From an uncultured Pelagibacteraceae bacterium (GTDB taxonomy: Bacteria > Pseudomonadota > Alphaproteobacteria > Pelagibacterales > Pelagibacteraceae), in the NCBI GenBank assembly GCA_902588635.1, contig CACIPW010000006.1:1-43702 (forward strand): DNA of 43,702 bases, read 5' to 3'. A program made the translations under genes and the position numbers. Each line of letters begins with the position of its first letter. The first letter of the stretch is position 1. Under the pieces are notes generated by a model, which worked only from the letters and a program-made list of their open reading frames with translations, made no database searches and was not told the origin of the DNA. Shown one piece after another: positions 24,608 through 33,191 of this stretch.

Positions 24608-25711
24608 TTATAAAACATAGGGTTCGGGTCTCGCATTTTTTTGCAATACTCTTTCTACACCAAAACAACTTATATCTATAGAACGATAGGATCCAGTAGT
24701 AATTAATTCAGTTAACGCTCGTCCAATTCCTGGTGCCTGCATCAAACCTCTACCAGTAAAACCGGAAGCCAAATATACATTTTCATATTTTGGATGTTTG
24801 CCAACTACTGCATTATTGTCTAGCTTGTTACAATCGTAATAACCAGCCCAACCACCTGTTAACTTAAGTTCTTCAAATGCTGGAATTCTTTCAGCCAACG
24901 CCGGCCAAACCAATTCTTCAAAATCATTCCATGCGGGTTCCAAATCTTCAGCATCAAAAACAGAATTGGGAGATCCTGCTAAATATTCTTTTCCTTCAGG
25001 TCGCCAATAAACTCCTGTTGTTAAATCACCTATTAAAGGCATTTCAGGAATATGAGTAGGACATTTTACTCTAAACACCGTATGTTTTTGGGGAACAACT
25101 GGGATATCACTTAACAGTTCTTTGGTCCAACATCCAGCGGCTGAAATGATAGTTTTAGCTTTTATTTCGCTAATACTTTTCACATCACCTTTAATGAATT
25201 CCGCACCAAGTTCGGTTGCTTTACTTTTTAGCGCGCTATGAAATAAAAAAGGATCAATCCATCCTTCATTTTTATCATCTGTGTATGTAGCGGTTTCAAT
25301 ACCTTCGTTATTAATATATGGAAATATTTTTTTTAAATCAATGCCTTTAATATTTTTTGTTCCGGCATCACAAGCTCTATGATTTTCTAAAGCTCTATAT
25401 TGTTCTTCAGCATGGTCAGGCCCAAACATAAGTAGATAACCATTGGGAACCATACTAGCGGTAGGATTTGGGTTTTTTTCTGTTTTTAATAGATCTGGGA
25501 TTTGATAAATAAATTCTTTTGCAAATTTTCCTAACAAAATATTTTCTTTTTGATAAAATTGCCTTCTAAATCCACCAAGCGACAATGGAAAAGAAGCTTT
25601 TTTATATGTAGGATCTCTTTCTATAACTTTTACTTTCCTGCCTTCCTTTGACAAAAAATATGCAGTTGCAGCACCAATAATTCCACCACCAATAATAACA
25701 ACATCATCCAT
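24608..25711 (-). CDS. FAD-dependent oxidoreductase, DAO/FOXRED1-like
   Basis: This 367-aa amine oxidase-type flavoprotein has the dinucleotide motif DDVVIIGGGIIGAATAYFL (Gly8, 10, 13), an acidic end of the second strand (VIERDP), the loop SLGGFRRQFYQKENI that resembles FOXRED1 and sarcosine/dimethylglycine dehydrogenases, and a C-terminal FAD motif ASGFTGRGLMQAPGIG. I chose ATG 25711 because the Rossmann motif starts there; the upstream 18 codons (to 25765) lie inside the TspO gene and look like translated tspO antiframe. It lies in a unit with TspO, ureohydrolase and ALDH, suggesting oxidation of an amine or N-methyl amino acid. Confidence 0.8.
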   Translation of the reverse strand: MDDVVIIGGGIIGAATAYFLSKEGRKVKVIERDPTYKKASFPLSLGGFRRQFYQKENILLGKFAKEFIYQIPDLLKTEKNPNPTASMVPNGYLLMFGPDHAEEQYRALENHRACDAGTKNIKGIDLKKIFPYINNEGIETATYTDDKNEGWIDPFLFHSALKSKATELGAEFIKGDVKSISEIKAKTIISAAGCWTKELLSDIPVVPQKHTVFRVKCPTHIPEMPLIGDLTTGVYWRPEGKEYLAGSPNSVFDAEDLEPAWNDFEELVWPALAERIPAFEELKLTGGWAGYYDCNKLDNNAVVGKHPKYENVYLASGFTGRGLMQAPGIGRALTELITTGSYRSIDISCFGVERVLQKNARPEPYVL

Positions 25712-25713
25712 AA

Positions 25714-26181
25714 TTAATTTAAAACAAGTAAAGTTAAATTCAGAATTAAGGCATAACAACACCAAAGTAAATATGGAATCATTAAATAAAAACTCAAATT
25801 GCTTATATCTTTAAACTTAAATGTTAAATAAATAATAAAAAGAATAATTATAATTAAATTTATCAGCGCGACAGAAATATTATGGTAAACAAAAAAAACT
25901 ATACTCCAAGTTGTATTAAAAAATAAATGAATTAAATAAATATAAACTAATTTTGCATTTCTATTATTTTTATGCCATGCATTCCAAATAGCAATCGACA
26001 TAAAAAGATAAAGCGTAGTCCAAACAGGTGCAAAAACCCAGTCTGGTGGCGTAAGAAAAGATTTATTTAAAGATGAATACCATGGTTCTTTAAAAGATAT
26101 AGTTGCAAAGCCGCCTATAAACGACGCTAAATATGTTACAACAATAAAAAGAACAAAAGATACAAATTTATTTTTAAGCAT
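25714..26181 (-). CDS. tspO: TspO/MBR-family tryptophan-rich membrane protein
   Basis: This 155-aa protein has five hydrophobic helices. It carries TspO signatures: GGFATISFKEPWYSSLNKSFLTPPDWVF (the PxWxxxLxKPxxxPPxWVF pattern with small changes), APVWTTLYLFMSIAIWNAW, and NTTWSIVFF. TspO proteins bind porphyrins and act as stress or redox sensors/regulators in the outer membrane of alphaproteobacteria. I chose the third in-frame ATG (26181); ATGs at 26196 and 26202 would add up to 7 residues. It is only 2 bases upstream of the FAD oxidoreductase, so both are probably translated from one message. Confidence 0.85.
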   Translation of the reverse strand: MLKNKFVSFVLFIVVTYLASFIGGFATISFKEPWYSSLNKSFLTPPDWVFAPVWTTLYLFMSIAIWNAWHKNNRNAKLVYIYLIHLFFNTTWSIVFFVYHNISVALINLIIIILFIIYLTFKFKDISNLSFYLMIPYLLWCCYALILNLTLLVLN

Positions 26182-26205
26182 AAAAGTATTATACATCAAC
26201 ATACT

Positions 26206-26964
26206 ATGAATAATAAAACAATTTGGATTACAGGAGCTAGCAGCGGTATCGGTAAAGCTTTAGCAATAAAATTTTCAAAAGAAGGTTGGAGTGTTGCAAT
26301 TTCTGCTAGAAGGGAAAAATTGTTAGATGAAATTGCTGAATCATATAACAATATTTACCCATTTCCACTAGATGTTACAGATAGTGAAAAATGTAAATTT
26401 ACATTTGAGAATATTAAAAAAAAAGTAGGCGATATAAATATTTCAGTTTTTTGCACTGGAATTCACGACCCAAAATCAGAAAAAAAATTAAATATTGAAA
26501 AAATAAGAAAAATAATGGAAGTAAATTTTTTTGGTACAGTCAACTCAATAAATTCTGTCTATGACTACTATAAAGAAAAAAAATCAGGACACATATCAAT
26601 AGTTTCGTCCGTTGCTGCTTATAGAGGCTTGCCTGCAGCAGGTGCTTATTGCGCATCAAAATCTGCTTTAAGCAGTTTTACAGAAAGTCTTTTTTTTGAT
26701 TTAAAAAGATTCAATGTAAGAGTTTCCTTAGTAAGTCCTGGTTTTATAAAAACTCCAATGACGGATCAAAATGATTTTCCAATGCCAATGATAAAATCCC
26801 CAGAATTTGCTGCTGAACAAATGTTTAAAGGTTTGACACAGAAAAAAGCTTTTGAAATTCATTTTCCTGTGGCTTTTACCTCTATGATGAAAGTGCTAAA
26901 AATTATTCCAAATGGGCTGTATTTTAAAGTTGTCGAAAAAGGAATGAAAAAAGTTATTGGCTAA
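26206..26964 (+). CDS. Short-chain dehydrogenase/reductase
   Basis: This 252-aa SDR Rossmann enzyme has ITGASSGIGKALAIKF (cofactor glycines), SARREK (NADP-type Arg), the structural motif in VFCTGIHD (replacing the usual NNAG), catalytic Ser in SIVSSVAAYRG, and YCASKSA (Tyr-x3-Lys). The C-terminal part (KTPMTDQNDFPMPM, EFAAEQMFKGL) resembles membrane-associated SDRs acting on lipids or retinol-like substrates. The substrate is unknown. It is divergent from tspO and its stop overlaps the stop of the DMT permease by 4 bases. Confidence 0.87.
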   Translation: MNNKTIWITGASSGIGKALAIKFSKEGWSVAISARREKLLDEIAESYNNIYPFPLDVTDSEKCKFTFENIKKKVGDINISVFCTGIHDPKSEKKLNIEKIRKIMEVNFFGTVNSINSVYDYYKEKKSGHISIVSSVAAYRGLPAAGAYCASKSALSSFTESLFFDLKRFNVRVSLVSPGFIKTPMTDQNDFPMPMIKSPEFAAEQMFKGLTQKKAFEIHFPVAFTSMMKVLKIIPNGLYFKVVEKGMKKVIG

Positions 26965-27827
26965 CCTTTGTTTATCTTGTATTGATGCAAAAATTGTAAC
27001 AAAACTGCAATTATTATAATCGTTCCTCCGAGTAAAACAATCTTTGGTGGCTGTTCGTTTATAAATAACCATGCCCACAAAGGTCCAAAAACAGCCTCTG
27101 TTAACATTATAATTCCTACCATTGCAGAAGGAGTTCTTTGTGCGCCAATTGTTATAAAAATAAAACCAAATCCAACCTGAAAAAAACCTGCAAGAAAACC
27201 TAAAAAAATATCGTGATAAGAGATGTTAATTTTTCCCGACATTAGATAACCAATTATTAAAGCAAATATGCCTGCTATAAATTGAGATGGAACCATGTCT
27301 ACATTCGGATATTTTCTTATAACAAGTATCAATACAGCAAAAGAAATCGGCATTATAAAAGCTACAACATTTCCAAGCATCTGACCTGGTGAGAGAGTAT
27401 TTCCAACCATTAAGATAATTCCTGATATAGCTAACACTATTGAAATTAATGTAATTTTTGAAATTTTTTCCTTTAGAAAAAAATATCCAAAAATTGCAAG
27501 AAAAATCGTTTGAGTTTGAATAATAAAATTAGCATTTGCAACAGTTGTATTATACATTGCAAACACATAGCCACAAAAACCCAAAGATAAAATAAAACCT
27601 CCAAAAAATCCTGGAATGCCAGAAATATAAAAAGATTTAAAAATATTTTTTTTATAAGTAGTAATTAAATATACAGAAACAACTAATAAAAAAAACACAG
27701 TGCGCCAAAATAGTATTTGCCACTCAGTTGCCCCTTCAAAGGATTTTACAATTAATCCTCCAAAACTCAAACTGAAGGCACCCAAAAGAATTAATAGAGG
27801 TCCAGGTATTTTTCTAATTAGTTGCAT
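26961..27827 (-). CDS. EamA/DMT-superfamily permease
   Basis: This 288-aa inner-membrane protein has about ten helices in two EamA repeats. The first contains SFGGLIVKSFEGATEWQILFWR and FVFAMYNTTVANANFI-like segments; the second contains GFLAGFFQVGFGFIFITIGAQRTP and IIMLTEAVFGPLWAWLFINEQP (the conserved LEPVxA-type helix). The substrate is unassigned. Its start overlaps the end of pxpC by 14 bases, so it belongs to the pxpB-pxpC operon and may move a metabolite linked to 5-oxoproline or glutamate. Confidence 0.85.
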   Translation of the reverse strand: MQLIRKIPGPLLILLGAFSLSFGGLIVKSFEGATEWQILFWRTVFFLLVVSVYLITTYKKNIFKSFYISGIPGFFGGFILSLGFCGYVFAMYNTTVANANFIIQTQTIFLAIFGYFFLKEKISKITLISIVLAISGIILMVGNTLSPGQMLGNVVAFIMPISFAVLILVIRKYPNVDMVPSQFIAGIFALIIGYLMSGKINISYHDIFLGFLAGFFQVGFGFIFITIGAQRTPSAMVGIIMLTEAVFGPLWAWLFINEQPPKIVLLGGTIIIIAVLLQFLHQYKINKG

Positions 27828-28767
27828 TTAAATACTTATTTGTTTCAGATAAATAATCCTTAAATAAATTTTCAGCATCTGTAAGTGTTACTTCTTTAAA
27901 TTTAATTTTTCTACCTGGAGATAATTGTGCAACTCTATCTAAATCAGCTGATACAACAATTCCAATTTTAGGATATCCTCCAATGGTGCCATGATCAGAT
28001 AATAAAATAATTGGATTACCGTCTGCTGGAACTTGAATAACTCCTCTTATCAAGCCTTCAGATTTAATGTTGGAACTTTTTGTATTTTTCAAAATTGAAC
28101 CTTTAAGTCTCATTCCCATTCTATCAGTCAAATTGGTAATCAAATAATCTTCTTGAAAAAATTTATTTTGCGAATCATTGGAAAAATAATCAAAATTTGT
28201 TCCTTTTATAACTCTAATTAAATTGCTTGATGGATTTACATAATTTATTTTTTTTTCTTTGATTTTTAATTTTTCAGAATTTTTTACTAAAATTTTTTCA
28301 CCTGTAGAATATTTTTTTCCATTATTTGGCCCTATATTTGCCTTTGTATTAATTGAATAGCTATTCCAAAATTTTTCAAGCTTAAACCCGCCACTAACTG
28401 ATAAATAACCATATACCGATTTTTTTGTTGACAAAATATCTAACTGCTCATCACTTTCTAAAATATAATTTTGATAACATTTTCCTTCTTCTGATTTAGA
28501 GTTTTTTCTAATAATGTTAAAAGTAACATCTCCCGTAATAGCAAAATTAATAGTTCCATTTTTTAATTTCAAAAGTGGACCTTGATAAGCAAACTCAATC
28601 GTTGCTTCATCAGTTTTGTTTGAAACTAGTGCATTTGCTAACTTGTGGTTTCTTAAATCCATTGCTCCACTAATAGTAATTCCTATGTGATATAAATGTT
28701 CTCTACCGTAATCTTGCGTTGTAGTATTTATTCCAGGGCGTAATACTTCTAAATATACTTCACTCAT
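27814..28767 (-). CDS. pxpC: 5-oxoprolinase subunit C (KipA/AHS2 family)
   Basis: This 317-aa biotin-dependent-carboxylase-like protein of the AHS2 family has LEVLRPGINTTTQDYGREHLYHIGI (the start of KipA proteins, with SGAMDLRNHKLAN following), TDRMGMRLKG, SEGLIRGVIQVPADGNPIILLSDH and IGGYPKIGIVVSADLDRVAQLSPG. With PxpA and PxpB it performs ATP-dependent opening of 5-oxoproline to glutamate. It overlaps pxpB by 8 bases and the DMT permease by 14. A middle stretch (about 100-190) is Lys/Asn-rich and less conserved. Confidence 0.88.
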   Translation of the reverse strand: MSEVYLEVLRPGINTTTQDYGREHLYHIGITISGAMDLRNHKLANALVSNKTDEATIEFAYQGPLLKLKNGTINFAITGDVTFNIIRKNSKSEEGKCYQNYILESDEQLDILSTKKSVYGYLSVSGGFKLEKFWNSYSINTKANIGPNNGKKYSTGEKILVKNSEKLKIKEKKINYVNPSSNLIRVIKGTNFDYFSNDSQNKFFQEDYLITNLTDRMGMRLKGSILKNTKSSNIKSEGLIRGVIQVPADGNPIILLSDHGTIGGYPKIGIVVSADLDRVAQLSPGRKIKFKEVTLTDAENLFKDYLSETNKYLNATN

Positions 28768-29446
28768 TCCAATTTAAATATTCCTCATTTGTAATTTCAT
28801 AAAAAATTACTTTGTCCCCTGGCTTAATCAAAGCAGGATCATTTATATTATTTTTTTTAAATATTTTTTTTGGCGTACTACCTATGATGTTCCAACCACC
28901 AGGACTTTCAAAGGTATAAATATTAGCGAATTGTTCAGTAATTCCGACTGAACCTTCGGGAACTTTTACCCTAGGAGTTTCGAGTCTATCGCATCTAATA
29001 TTCTTATCCAAGTCCCCCAAGAAAGGCATACCAGCAATAAAACCTGTCATATAACAGAAATATTCTTTATATAAATATAATTTAAGTATCTCTTCTTTAG
29101 AAAGACTCAATTTTTCTGACAATCTTTTAAAATCTAATCCATATTTATCATCGCAGCATACAGGAATTTTAACTTTCTTAGATGTTTGTTTTTTACTATC
29201 TTCTATTTTTAAATTTTCTATTTTTTTTTTAATATTTGAAAAATTTGTAATACCTAAGTCAAAACTAATTATTAATTTATTATATGATGGCGTTAGATTG
29301 GTAATTCCTTCAATTTTTCTCTCTTTGATTACATCAGACAAACAATGATAGTATTTAATAACTTCAGAGTTAATTGCTTCATTAACTTCTTTGCCAAAAT
29401 CACAATAAATTGCTGCATCACCAAGATTAGATATATTTTTTATCAT
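28760..29446 (-). CDS. pxpB: 5-oxoprolinase subunit B (KipI/AHS1 family)
   Basis: This 228-aa AHS1-family protein has LGDAAIYCDFGKEVNEAIN, NLTPSYNKLIISFD, VCCDDKYGLDFKRLSEKLSLSKEEI, then CYMTGFIAGMPFLGDLD, LETPRVKVPEGSVGI and SPGGWNIIGSTP, all hallmark blocks of KipI/PxpB. It works with PxpC in 5-oxoprolinase. It is divergent from pxpA with a 27-base spacer, so the three subunits are transcribed from a shared tiny intergenic region rather than as one operon. Confidence 0.9.
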   Translation of the reverse strand: MIKNISNLGDAAIYCDFGKEVNEAINSEVIKYYHCLSDVIKERKIEGITNLTPSYNKLIISFDLGITNFSNIKKKIENLKIEDSKKQTSKKVKIPVCCDDKYGLDFKRLSEKLSLSKEEILKLYLYKEYFCYMTGFIAGMPFLGDLDKNIRCDRLETPRVKVPEGSVGITEQFANIYTFESPGGWNIIGSTPKKIFKKNNINDPALIKPGDKVIFYEITNEEYLNWNE

Positions 29447-29473
29447 GCCATGTTATACTCTAGACTTTGAGTT

Positions 29474-30247
29474 ATGGAAATTAATATCAATTGTGATTTG
29501 GGTGAAAAATCAAAATTTCATTCTACAGAGAATGATCCTGATTTATTAAATATTGTAAATTCTGCAAATATAGCATGCGGTTATCATGCTGGTGATGAAG
29601 CAACAATGAGTAAGGTTATAGATATATCAATAAAAAACGATGTTAGCATTGGAGCCCACCCTTCATTTAATGATCCAGATAATTTTGGTCGTAAAAGAAT
29701 GAATTTGAATTCAAGCGAAGTAAGAAAAATAATATTTGATCAGTACGAAATTTTACAAACAGTTGCATCTAAGTATAGTGAAAATGTTACTCATATAAAA
29801 CCTCATGGTGCCTTAAATAATATGGCCTGTGAAGATATTGACCTAGCAACAACGATTGCAAAGGCTATAAATGAAATTAGTAAAGATATGATTTATTTAG
29901 TTCCTACTGGATCGAAAATGGAAACAGCTGCAAAAAAATTAAATATGAAAATTGCATGCGAAATTTTTGCAGATAGAAATTACGAAGATGATGGCAACCT
30001 TGTATCTAGATCTAAGTCAAATGCTTTGATTACAGATCCCGAACAAGCAAAAATTCACGTTTTGCAAATGGTAAAAAGTCAATCTATAAATTGTCTCTCA
30101 GGTAAGCAGATACCTTGTAAAATAGATTCTGTTTGTATACACGGTGATAACAAAAGTTCTTTAGCGACAGCTAAATCAATTAAAGAAAATTTAATTAAAA
30201 ATAAACTTATCTTAAAGCCATTAAATAAAATGAAAAAATTTAGTTAA
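29474..30247 (+). CDS. pxpA: 5-oxoprolinase subunit A (LamB/YcsF family)
   Basis: This 257-aa YcsF-family protein starts INCDLGEKSKFHSTENDPDLL and continues with NSANIACGYHAGDEATM, GAHPSFNDPDNFGRKRM, HIKPHGALNNMACED, CEIFADRNYEDDGNLVSRS and SVCIHGDN, all diagnostic. PxpA is the hydrolytic/ring-opening subunit of prokaryotic 5-oxoprolinase. It is encoded opposite pxpBC and converges on the TRAP permease gene across a bidirectional-looking hairpin. 5-Oxoproline arises spontaneously from glutamine and gamma-glutamyl amides, which may link it to the gamma-glutamyl-amine genes of this window. Confidence 0.93.
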   Translation: MEININCDLGEKSKFHSTENDPDLLNIVNSANIACGYHAGDEATMSKVIDISIKNDVSIGAHPSFNDPDNFGRKRMNLNSSEVRKIIFDQYEILQTVASKYSENVTHIKPHGALNNMACEDIDLATTIAKAINEISKDMIYLVPTGSKMETAAKKLNMKIACEIFADRNYEDDGNLVSRSKSNALITDPEQAKIHVLQMVKSQSINCLSGKQIPCKIDSVCIHGDNKSSLATAKSIKENLIKNKLILKPLNKMKKFS

Positions 30248-30263
30248 TATAAAAATTAACTAA
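30240..30263. terminator. Possible bidirectional terminator between pxpA and dctM
   Basis: TTAGTTAAT (30240-30248) and ATTAACTAA (30255-30263) form a 9-bp perfect inverted repeat with a 6-base loop. It overlaps the stop codons of both convergent genes. Short A and T runs flank it on each side, as expected for a terminator used from both directions, but the stem is A+T-rich and therefore weak. Confidence 0.42.
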
Positions 30264-31566
30264 TATTTTGAACCATTTGTTGTGGTAGCCATAAAGCAAT
30301 TTCAGGAAAAATAATAATTATTATTACTGCTAAAATCATTAATAAGAAAAGTGGAAACGCACTTTTGGCTATATAGCCCATATCTTTATTTGCCATTCCC
30401 TGTAACACAAACAAATTAAACCCAACAGGTGGAGTGATTTGGGCCATCTCAACTACTACTACTAAAAATATACCAAACCATATCATGTCAAAGCCAGCCT
30501 GTCTTATCATTGGTTCGATAATTGCCATTGTTAAAACAACTGCAGAAATTCCATCAAGAAACATTCCTAAAATTATATAAAAAACCATTAAAACAAAAAT
30601 TAATATGTAAGGTGATAAATCCATATTCTGTATCCAGATCGCTAAGTTTCTTGGCAAACCTGTAAATCCCATTGCAAGTGATAAAAAAGATGATCCTGCA
30701 AGAATAAAGGCAATCATACATGAAGTTTTAGTTGCTCCTAATAACGATTCTTTAAATGTTTTTAAATTTAAGCTTTTTTGAAAATAAGATAATATTAATG
30801 CTCCAACAACGCCTAGGGACGCAGCCTCTGTAGCGGTCGCTATTCCTGTATAAATCGACCCAATTACTCCTAAAATTAATATAATAACTGGAAGTAGTTG
30901 TTTTGATTTTTTTATTTTTTGAAAAAAAGAAAAGTTTTCAAACGACTTTGGCATAATTTTTTTGTTCAGTAATGACCAAAAAACAACGTATAACATAAAA
31001 ATAACTGCGATCATTATTCCAGGCAAAATTCCAGCTATAAACAACTTTGCAATAGACTCTTGTACTGTCACACCATAAATAATCAAAATTATAGAAGGAG
31101 GAATTAGCAAGCCCAAAGTTCCAGAGCCAGCTAAACTTCCAAGTAAAATTTTCTCAGGATATTTTCTTTTTCTTAATTCGGGGATCGACATTTTACCAAC
31201 AGTAGCAACCGTAGCCGCTGAAGAACCAGATATAGCTGCAAACAAAGCACAACCTACAACGTTAACATGTATTAATCCACCTGGGAGTTTTTGCATCCAA
31301 GGAGATAGACCTTCGAAAAGATTTTTCGAGAGTTTGGTCCTAAACAAAATTTCACCCATCCACACAAATAATGGTAAGGCTGTCAGCGTCCAAGATGAGG
31401 ATGTACCCCAAATAGTGGTTGCCATAGCGTCACCAACAGGTCTTGATGTAAACAACATCATTCCGATTGCTGAAACACTTATCATACTTATTGCAACCCA
31501 AACTCCTGTTCCTAAGAAAAACAATAAAATAGTTATAAAAAAAATTGTTAAAAATAATTCAGGCAT
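30256..31566 (-). CDS. dctM: TRAP transporter large permease (DctM)
   Basis: This 436-aa protein with about 12 membrane helices has DctM family features: LPLFVWMGEILFRTKLSKNLFEG, LPGGLIHVNVVGCALFAAISGSSAATVATVG, GSLAGSGTLGLLIPPSIILIIYGV, ATEAASLGVVGAL and VEMAQITPPVGFNLFVLQGM. It forms the ion-coupled channel with DctQ, importing a small carboxylate delivered by DctP. Its start overlaps the dctQ stop by 8 bases. Confidence 0.94.
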   Translation of the reverse strand: MPELFLTIFFITILLFFLGTGVWVAISMISVSAIGMMLFTSRPVGDAMATTIWGTSSSWTLTALPLFVWMGEILFRTKLSKNLFEGLSPWMQKLPGGLIHVNVVGCALFAAISGSSAATVATVGKMSIPELRKRKYPEKILLGSLAGSGTLGLLIPPSIILIIYGVTVQESIAKLFIAGILPGIMIAVIFMLYVVFWSLLNKKIMPKSFENFSFFQKIKKSKQLLPVIILILGVIGSIYTGIATATEAASLGVVGALILSYFQKSLNLKTFKESLLGATKTSCMIAFILAGSSFLSLAMGFTGLPRNLAIWIQNMDLSPYILIFVLMVFYIILGMFLDGISAVVLTMAIIEPMIRQAGFDMIWFGIFLVVVVEMAQITPPVGFNLFVLQGMANKDMGYIAKSAFPLFLLMILAVIIIIIFPEIALWLPQQMVQNIS

Positions 31567-32050
31567 TTTTTTTACTAAATATTTTTAAAATTAATTGATG
31601 TACAACACATGTAAAAAAAATTGCAGATCCTAAAGATGCACTAATTTGAGGTATCCAAATTAAAATTTCATCCGCTCCTTCACTTCTTTCTTGAAAATTG
31701 TACGAGATAATTAACATTTTTGAAAAATAATATGCTAAATAGCCAGAAAAAATACCTGCAATACTCAAACACCAAATTTCTAAAAACTTTTTTTTGCTTC
31801 CGGCTATTTTTTCGAGAAATAGAGTTATCCTAATATGCCCTCCTTCAACAAAAGTATAAGATAAAGCAAAAAATGAAGCTGCAGCCATACAGTAACCAGA
31901 ATATTCTGCCAATCCTCTAATATAAAAATCAAATATTCTAGAAGCGATTCCTATTAAAATAAAAGTTGCTACCAATATTAAAAAAAAAGCAGCAACATAT
32001 CCTGAAAACCTATAAAGAATTTTTAAGTAATTATCTATTTTACAAAGCAT
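31559..32050 (-). CDS. dctQ: TRAP transporter small permease (DctQ)
   Basis: This 163-aa four-helix membrane protein has the DctQ pattern: R-F-S-G near the N-terminus, ASRIFDFYIRGLAEYSGYCMAAASFFALSYTFVEGGHIRI (conserved W/EY...ALxxGxHIRV region) and ASLGSAIFFTCVVHQLI. The only reasonable start is ATG 32050, which directly abuts the T-tract of a hairpin separating it from dctP. No Shine-Dalgarno is possible there except inside the hairpin, so expression is probably kept low relative to dctP. Confidence 0.88.
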   Translation of the reverse strand: MLCKIDNYLKILYRFSGYVAAFFLILVATFILIGIASRIFDFYIRGLAEYSGYCMAAASFFALSYTFVEGGHIRITLFLEKIAGSKKKFLEIWCLSIAGIFSGYLAYYFSKMLIISYNFQERSEGADEILIWIPQISASLGSAIFFTCVVHQLILKIFSKKNA

Positions 32051-32085
32051 AAAAAAGGCCGCTTGATTATACGGCCTTTTTTTTT
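32051..32085 (-). terminator. Attenuator-like hairpin between dctP and dctQ
   Basis: On the minus strand, AAAAAAGGCCG (32082-32072), a 10-base loop, and CGGCCTTTTTT (32061-32051) form an 11-bp perfect stem with a GGCCG core and flanking A and T tracts, the classic Rho-independent form. It lies 14-17 bases after the dctP stop and ends exactly at the dctQ ATG. It likely terminates most transcripts after dctP, giving more binding protein than permease. Confidence 0.8.
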
Positions 32086-32098
32086 AATTTAAATAAAT

Positions 32099-33079
32099 TT
32101 AGTAGTTACCCTTAAAAGCTTTCAGAACACCAGTTCCACGAGCACCAGCTCTTTCAGCCCATTCTTTGGCCATAGTAGCTCCTACTTCTTCAAAATGTTT
32201 TTTTAGTGCTGTATTAACTTTTCCAACTTTCATACCTGCGTCAGCTAAAGCTTTTTTATCAGCAACATTACCTTTTTTTGAAAGGTCCCAACCTTTTCTC
32301 TCAGCAAGAGCAGCTTCTTTTCTAACTAAGTTTTGTGTAGCTTTATCTAATTTATTCCAGGCATCTTTATTTACAATCACCATATTTTTAGGAAACCAAG
32401 CAGCAATATCATAAAAATATCCTACACCGTTTTCCCAAATTTTTTTGTTTTTTCCTGTTGTAGGTGATGTAATCATACTTTCAACAGCACCTGTAGAAAA
32501 AGCTTGGCTAATTTCAGCTGCTTCTATTTTTGTTGGTGCCATTCCAGTAAGCTCAGCTATTCTTATAGTTGCAGAGTTGTATGCTCTAAATTTTAAACCT
32601 TTAAGATCTGCAACACTGTTAATTTCTTTTTTACTATACAAACCTTGAGCAGGCCACGGTACTGCATATAAAAATACAAGTCCTTTACTATCAAGACTTT
32701 TGACTATTTCAGGTCTTGAAGCTTTGTAAAGTCTCATAGCTGCTCCATAGTTTGTTGCTAAAAAAGGTTGAGAGTCAACTTCTAATAATGGATCTTCTTT
32801 TCCAAGAGCCGACATAAATCTTTCTCCAATTTGAGCTTGTCCAGTTCTAACTGCTCTAAAAATCTCTCCACCTTTATAAAGTGATCCACCGGGATGTGTT
32901 ACAATTGTTAATTTTCCACCACTTTTTTCAGTTACATTTTTCGCAAATTCCGTAGCATTTGCAGAATGAAAGTTTCCAGCACCATAAGCTAGTGCCATAT
33001 CCCATTTTTCTGCTAACGAAACGTTTGAAAATATAGTTAAAGAAGTGAAAATAGTTAAAAAATATTTAATTAGTCTCAT
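32099..33079 (-). CDS. dctP: TRAP transporter substrate-binding protein (DctP)
   Basis: This 326-aa periplasmic binding protein has a signal peptide of about 23 residues (MRLIKYFLTIFTSLTIFSNVSLA, cleavage after Ala). DctP-family motifs follow: RAVRTGQAQIGERFMSALG, LKGLKFRAYNSATIRIAELTGMAPTKIEAAEISQAFSTGAVESMITSP (including the carboxylate-contact Arg in KFRAYNS) and GVGYFYDIAAWFPKNMVIVNKDAW. The ligand is unknown; the neighbouring 5-oxoprolinase genes make 5-oxoproline or glutamate-like acids a guess. The ATG has a strong Shine-Dalgarno (TGGAGG, 4 bases upstream). It is followed by the attenuator-like hairpin. Confidence 0.93.
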   Translation of the reverse strand: MRLIKYFLTIFTSLTIFSNVSLAEKWDMALAYGAGNFHSANATEFAKNVTEKSGGKLTIVTHPGGSLYKGGEIFRAVRTGQAQIGERFMSALGKEDPLLEVDSQPFLATNYGAAMRLYKASRPEIVKSLDSKGLVFLYAVPWPAQGLYSKKEINSVADLKGLKFRAYNSATIRIAELTGMAPTKIEAAEISQAFSTGAVESMITSPTTGKNKKIWENGVGYFYDIAAWFPKNMVIVNKDAWNKLDKATQNLVRKEAALAERKGWDLSKKGNVADKKALADAGMKVGKVNTALKKHFEEVGATMAKEWAERAGARGTGVLKAFKGNY

Positions 33080-33191
33080 TTATCCTCCATTTTTATTTTT
33101 TGTATTTCATTATGTAAAAAATATTAAATCAATAAAAATAAATACTACTTTTAATTGAATTATTTTAAATTTTAATTATTATGAAGAAACT
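33080..33191. promoter_or_regulatory. Divergent spacer between dctP and the TerC-family gene
   Basis: This 112-base A+T-rich spacer carries the dctP Shine-Dalgarno at its left edge (33083-33088, minus strand). Promoters for both genes must lie here, but many TATAAT-like strings make a precise choice impossible. A four-codon ATG mini-frame just before the TerC TTG start (33181-33195) is probably chance. No hairpin or known riboswitch is seen. Confidence 0.35.

Noticed and set aside
25712-25765. N-terminal extension of the FAD oxidoreductase at 24608
   Set aside because: The 18 extra codons fall inside tspO, and the Rossmann motif starts exactly at the internal ATG 25711.
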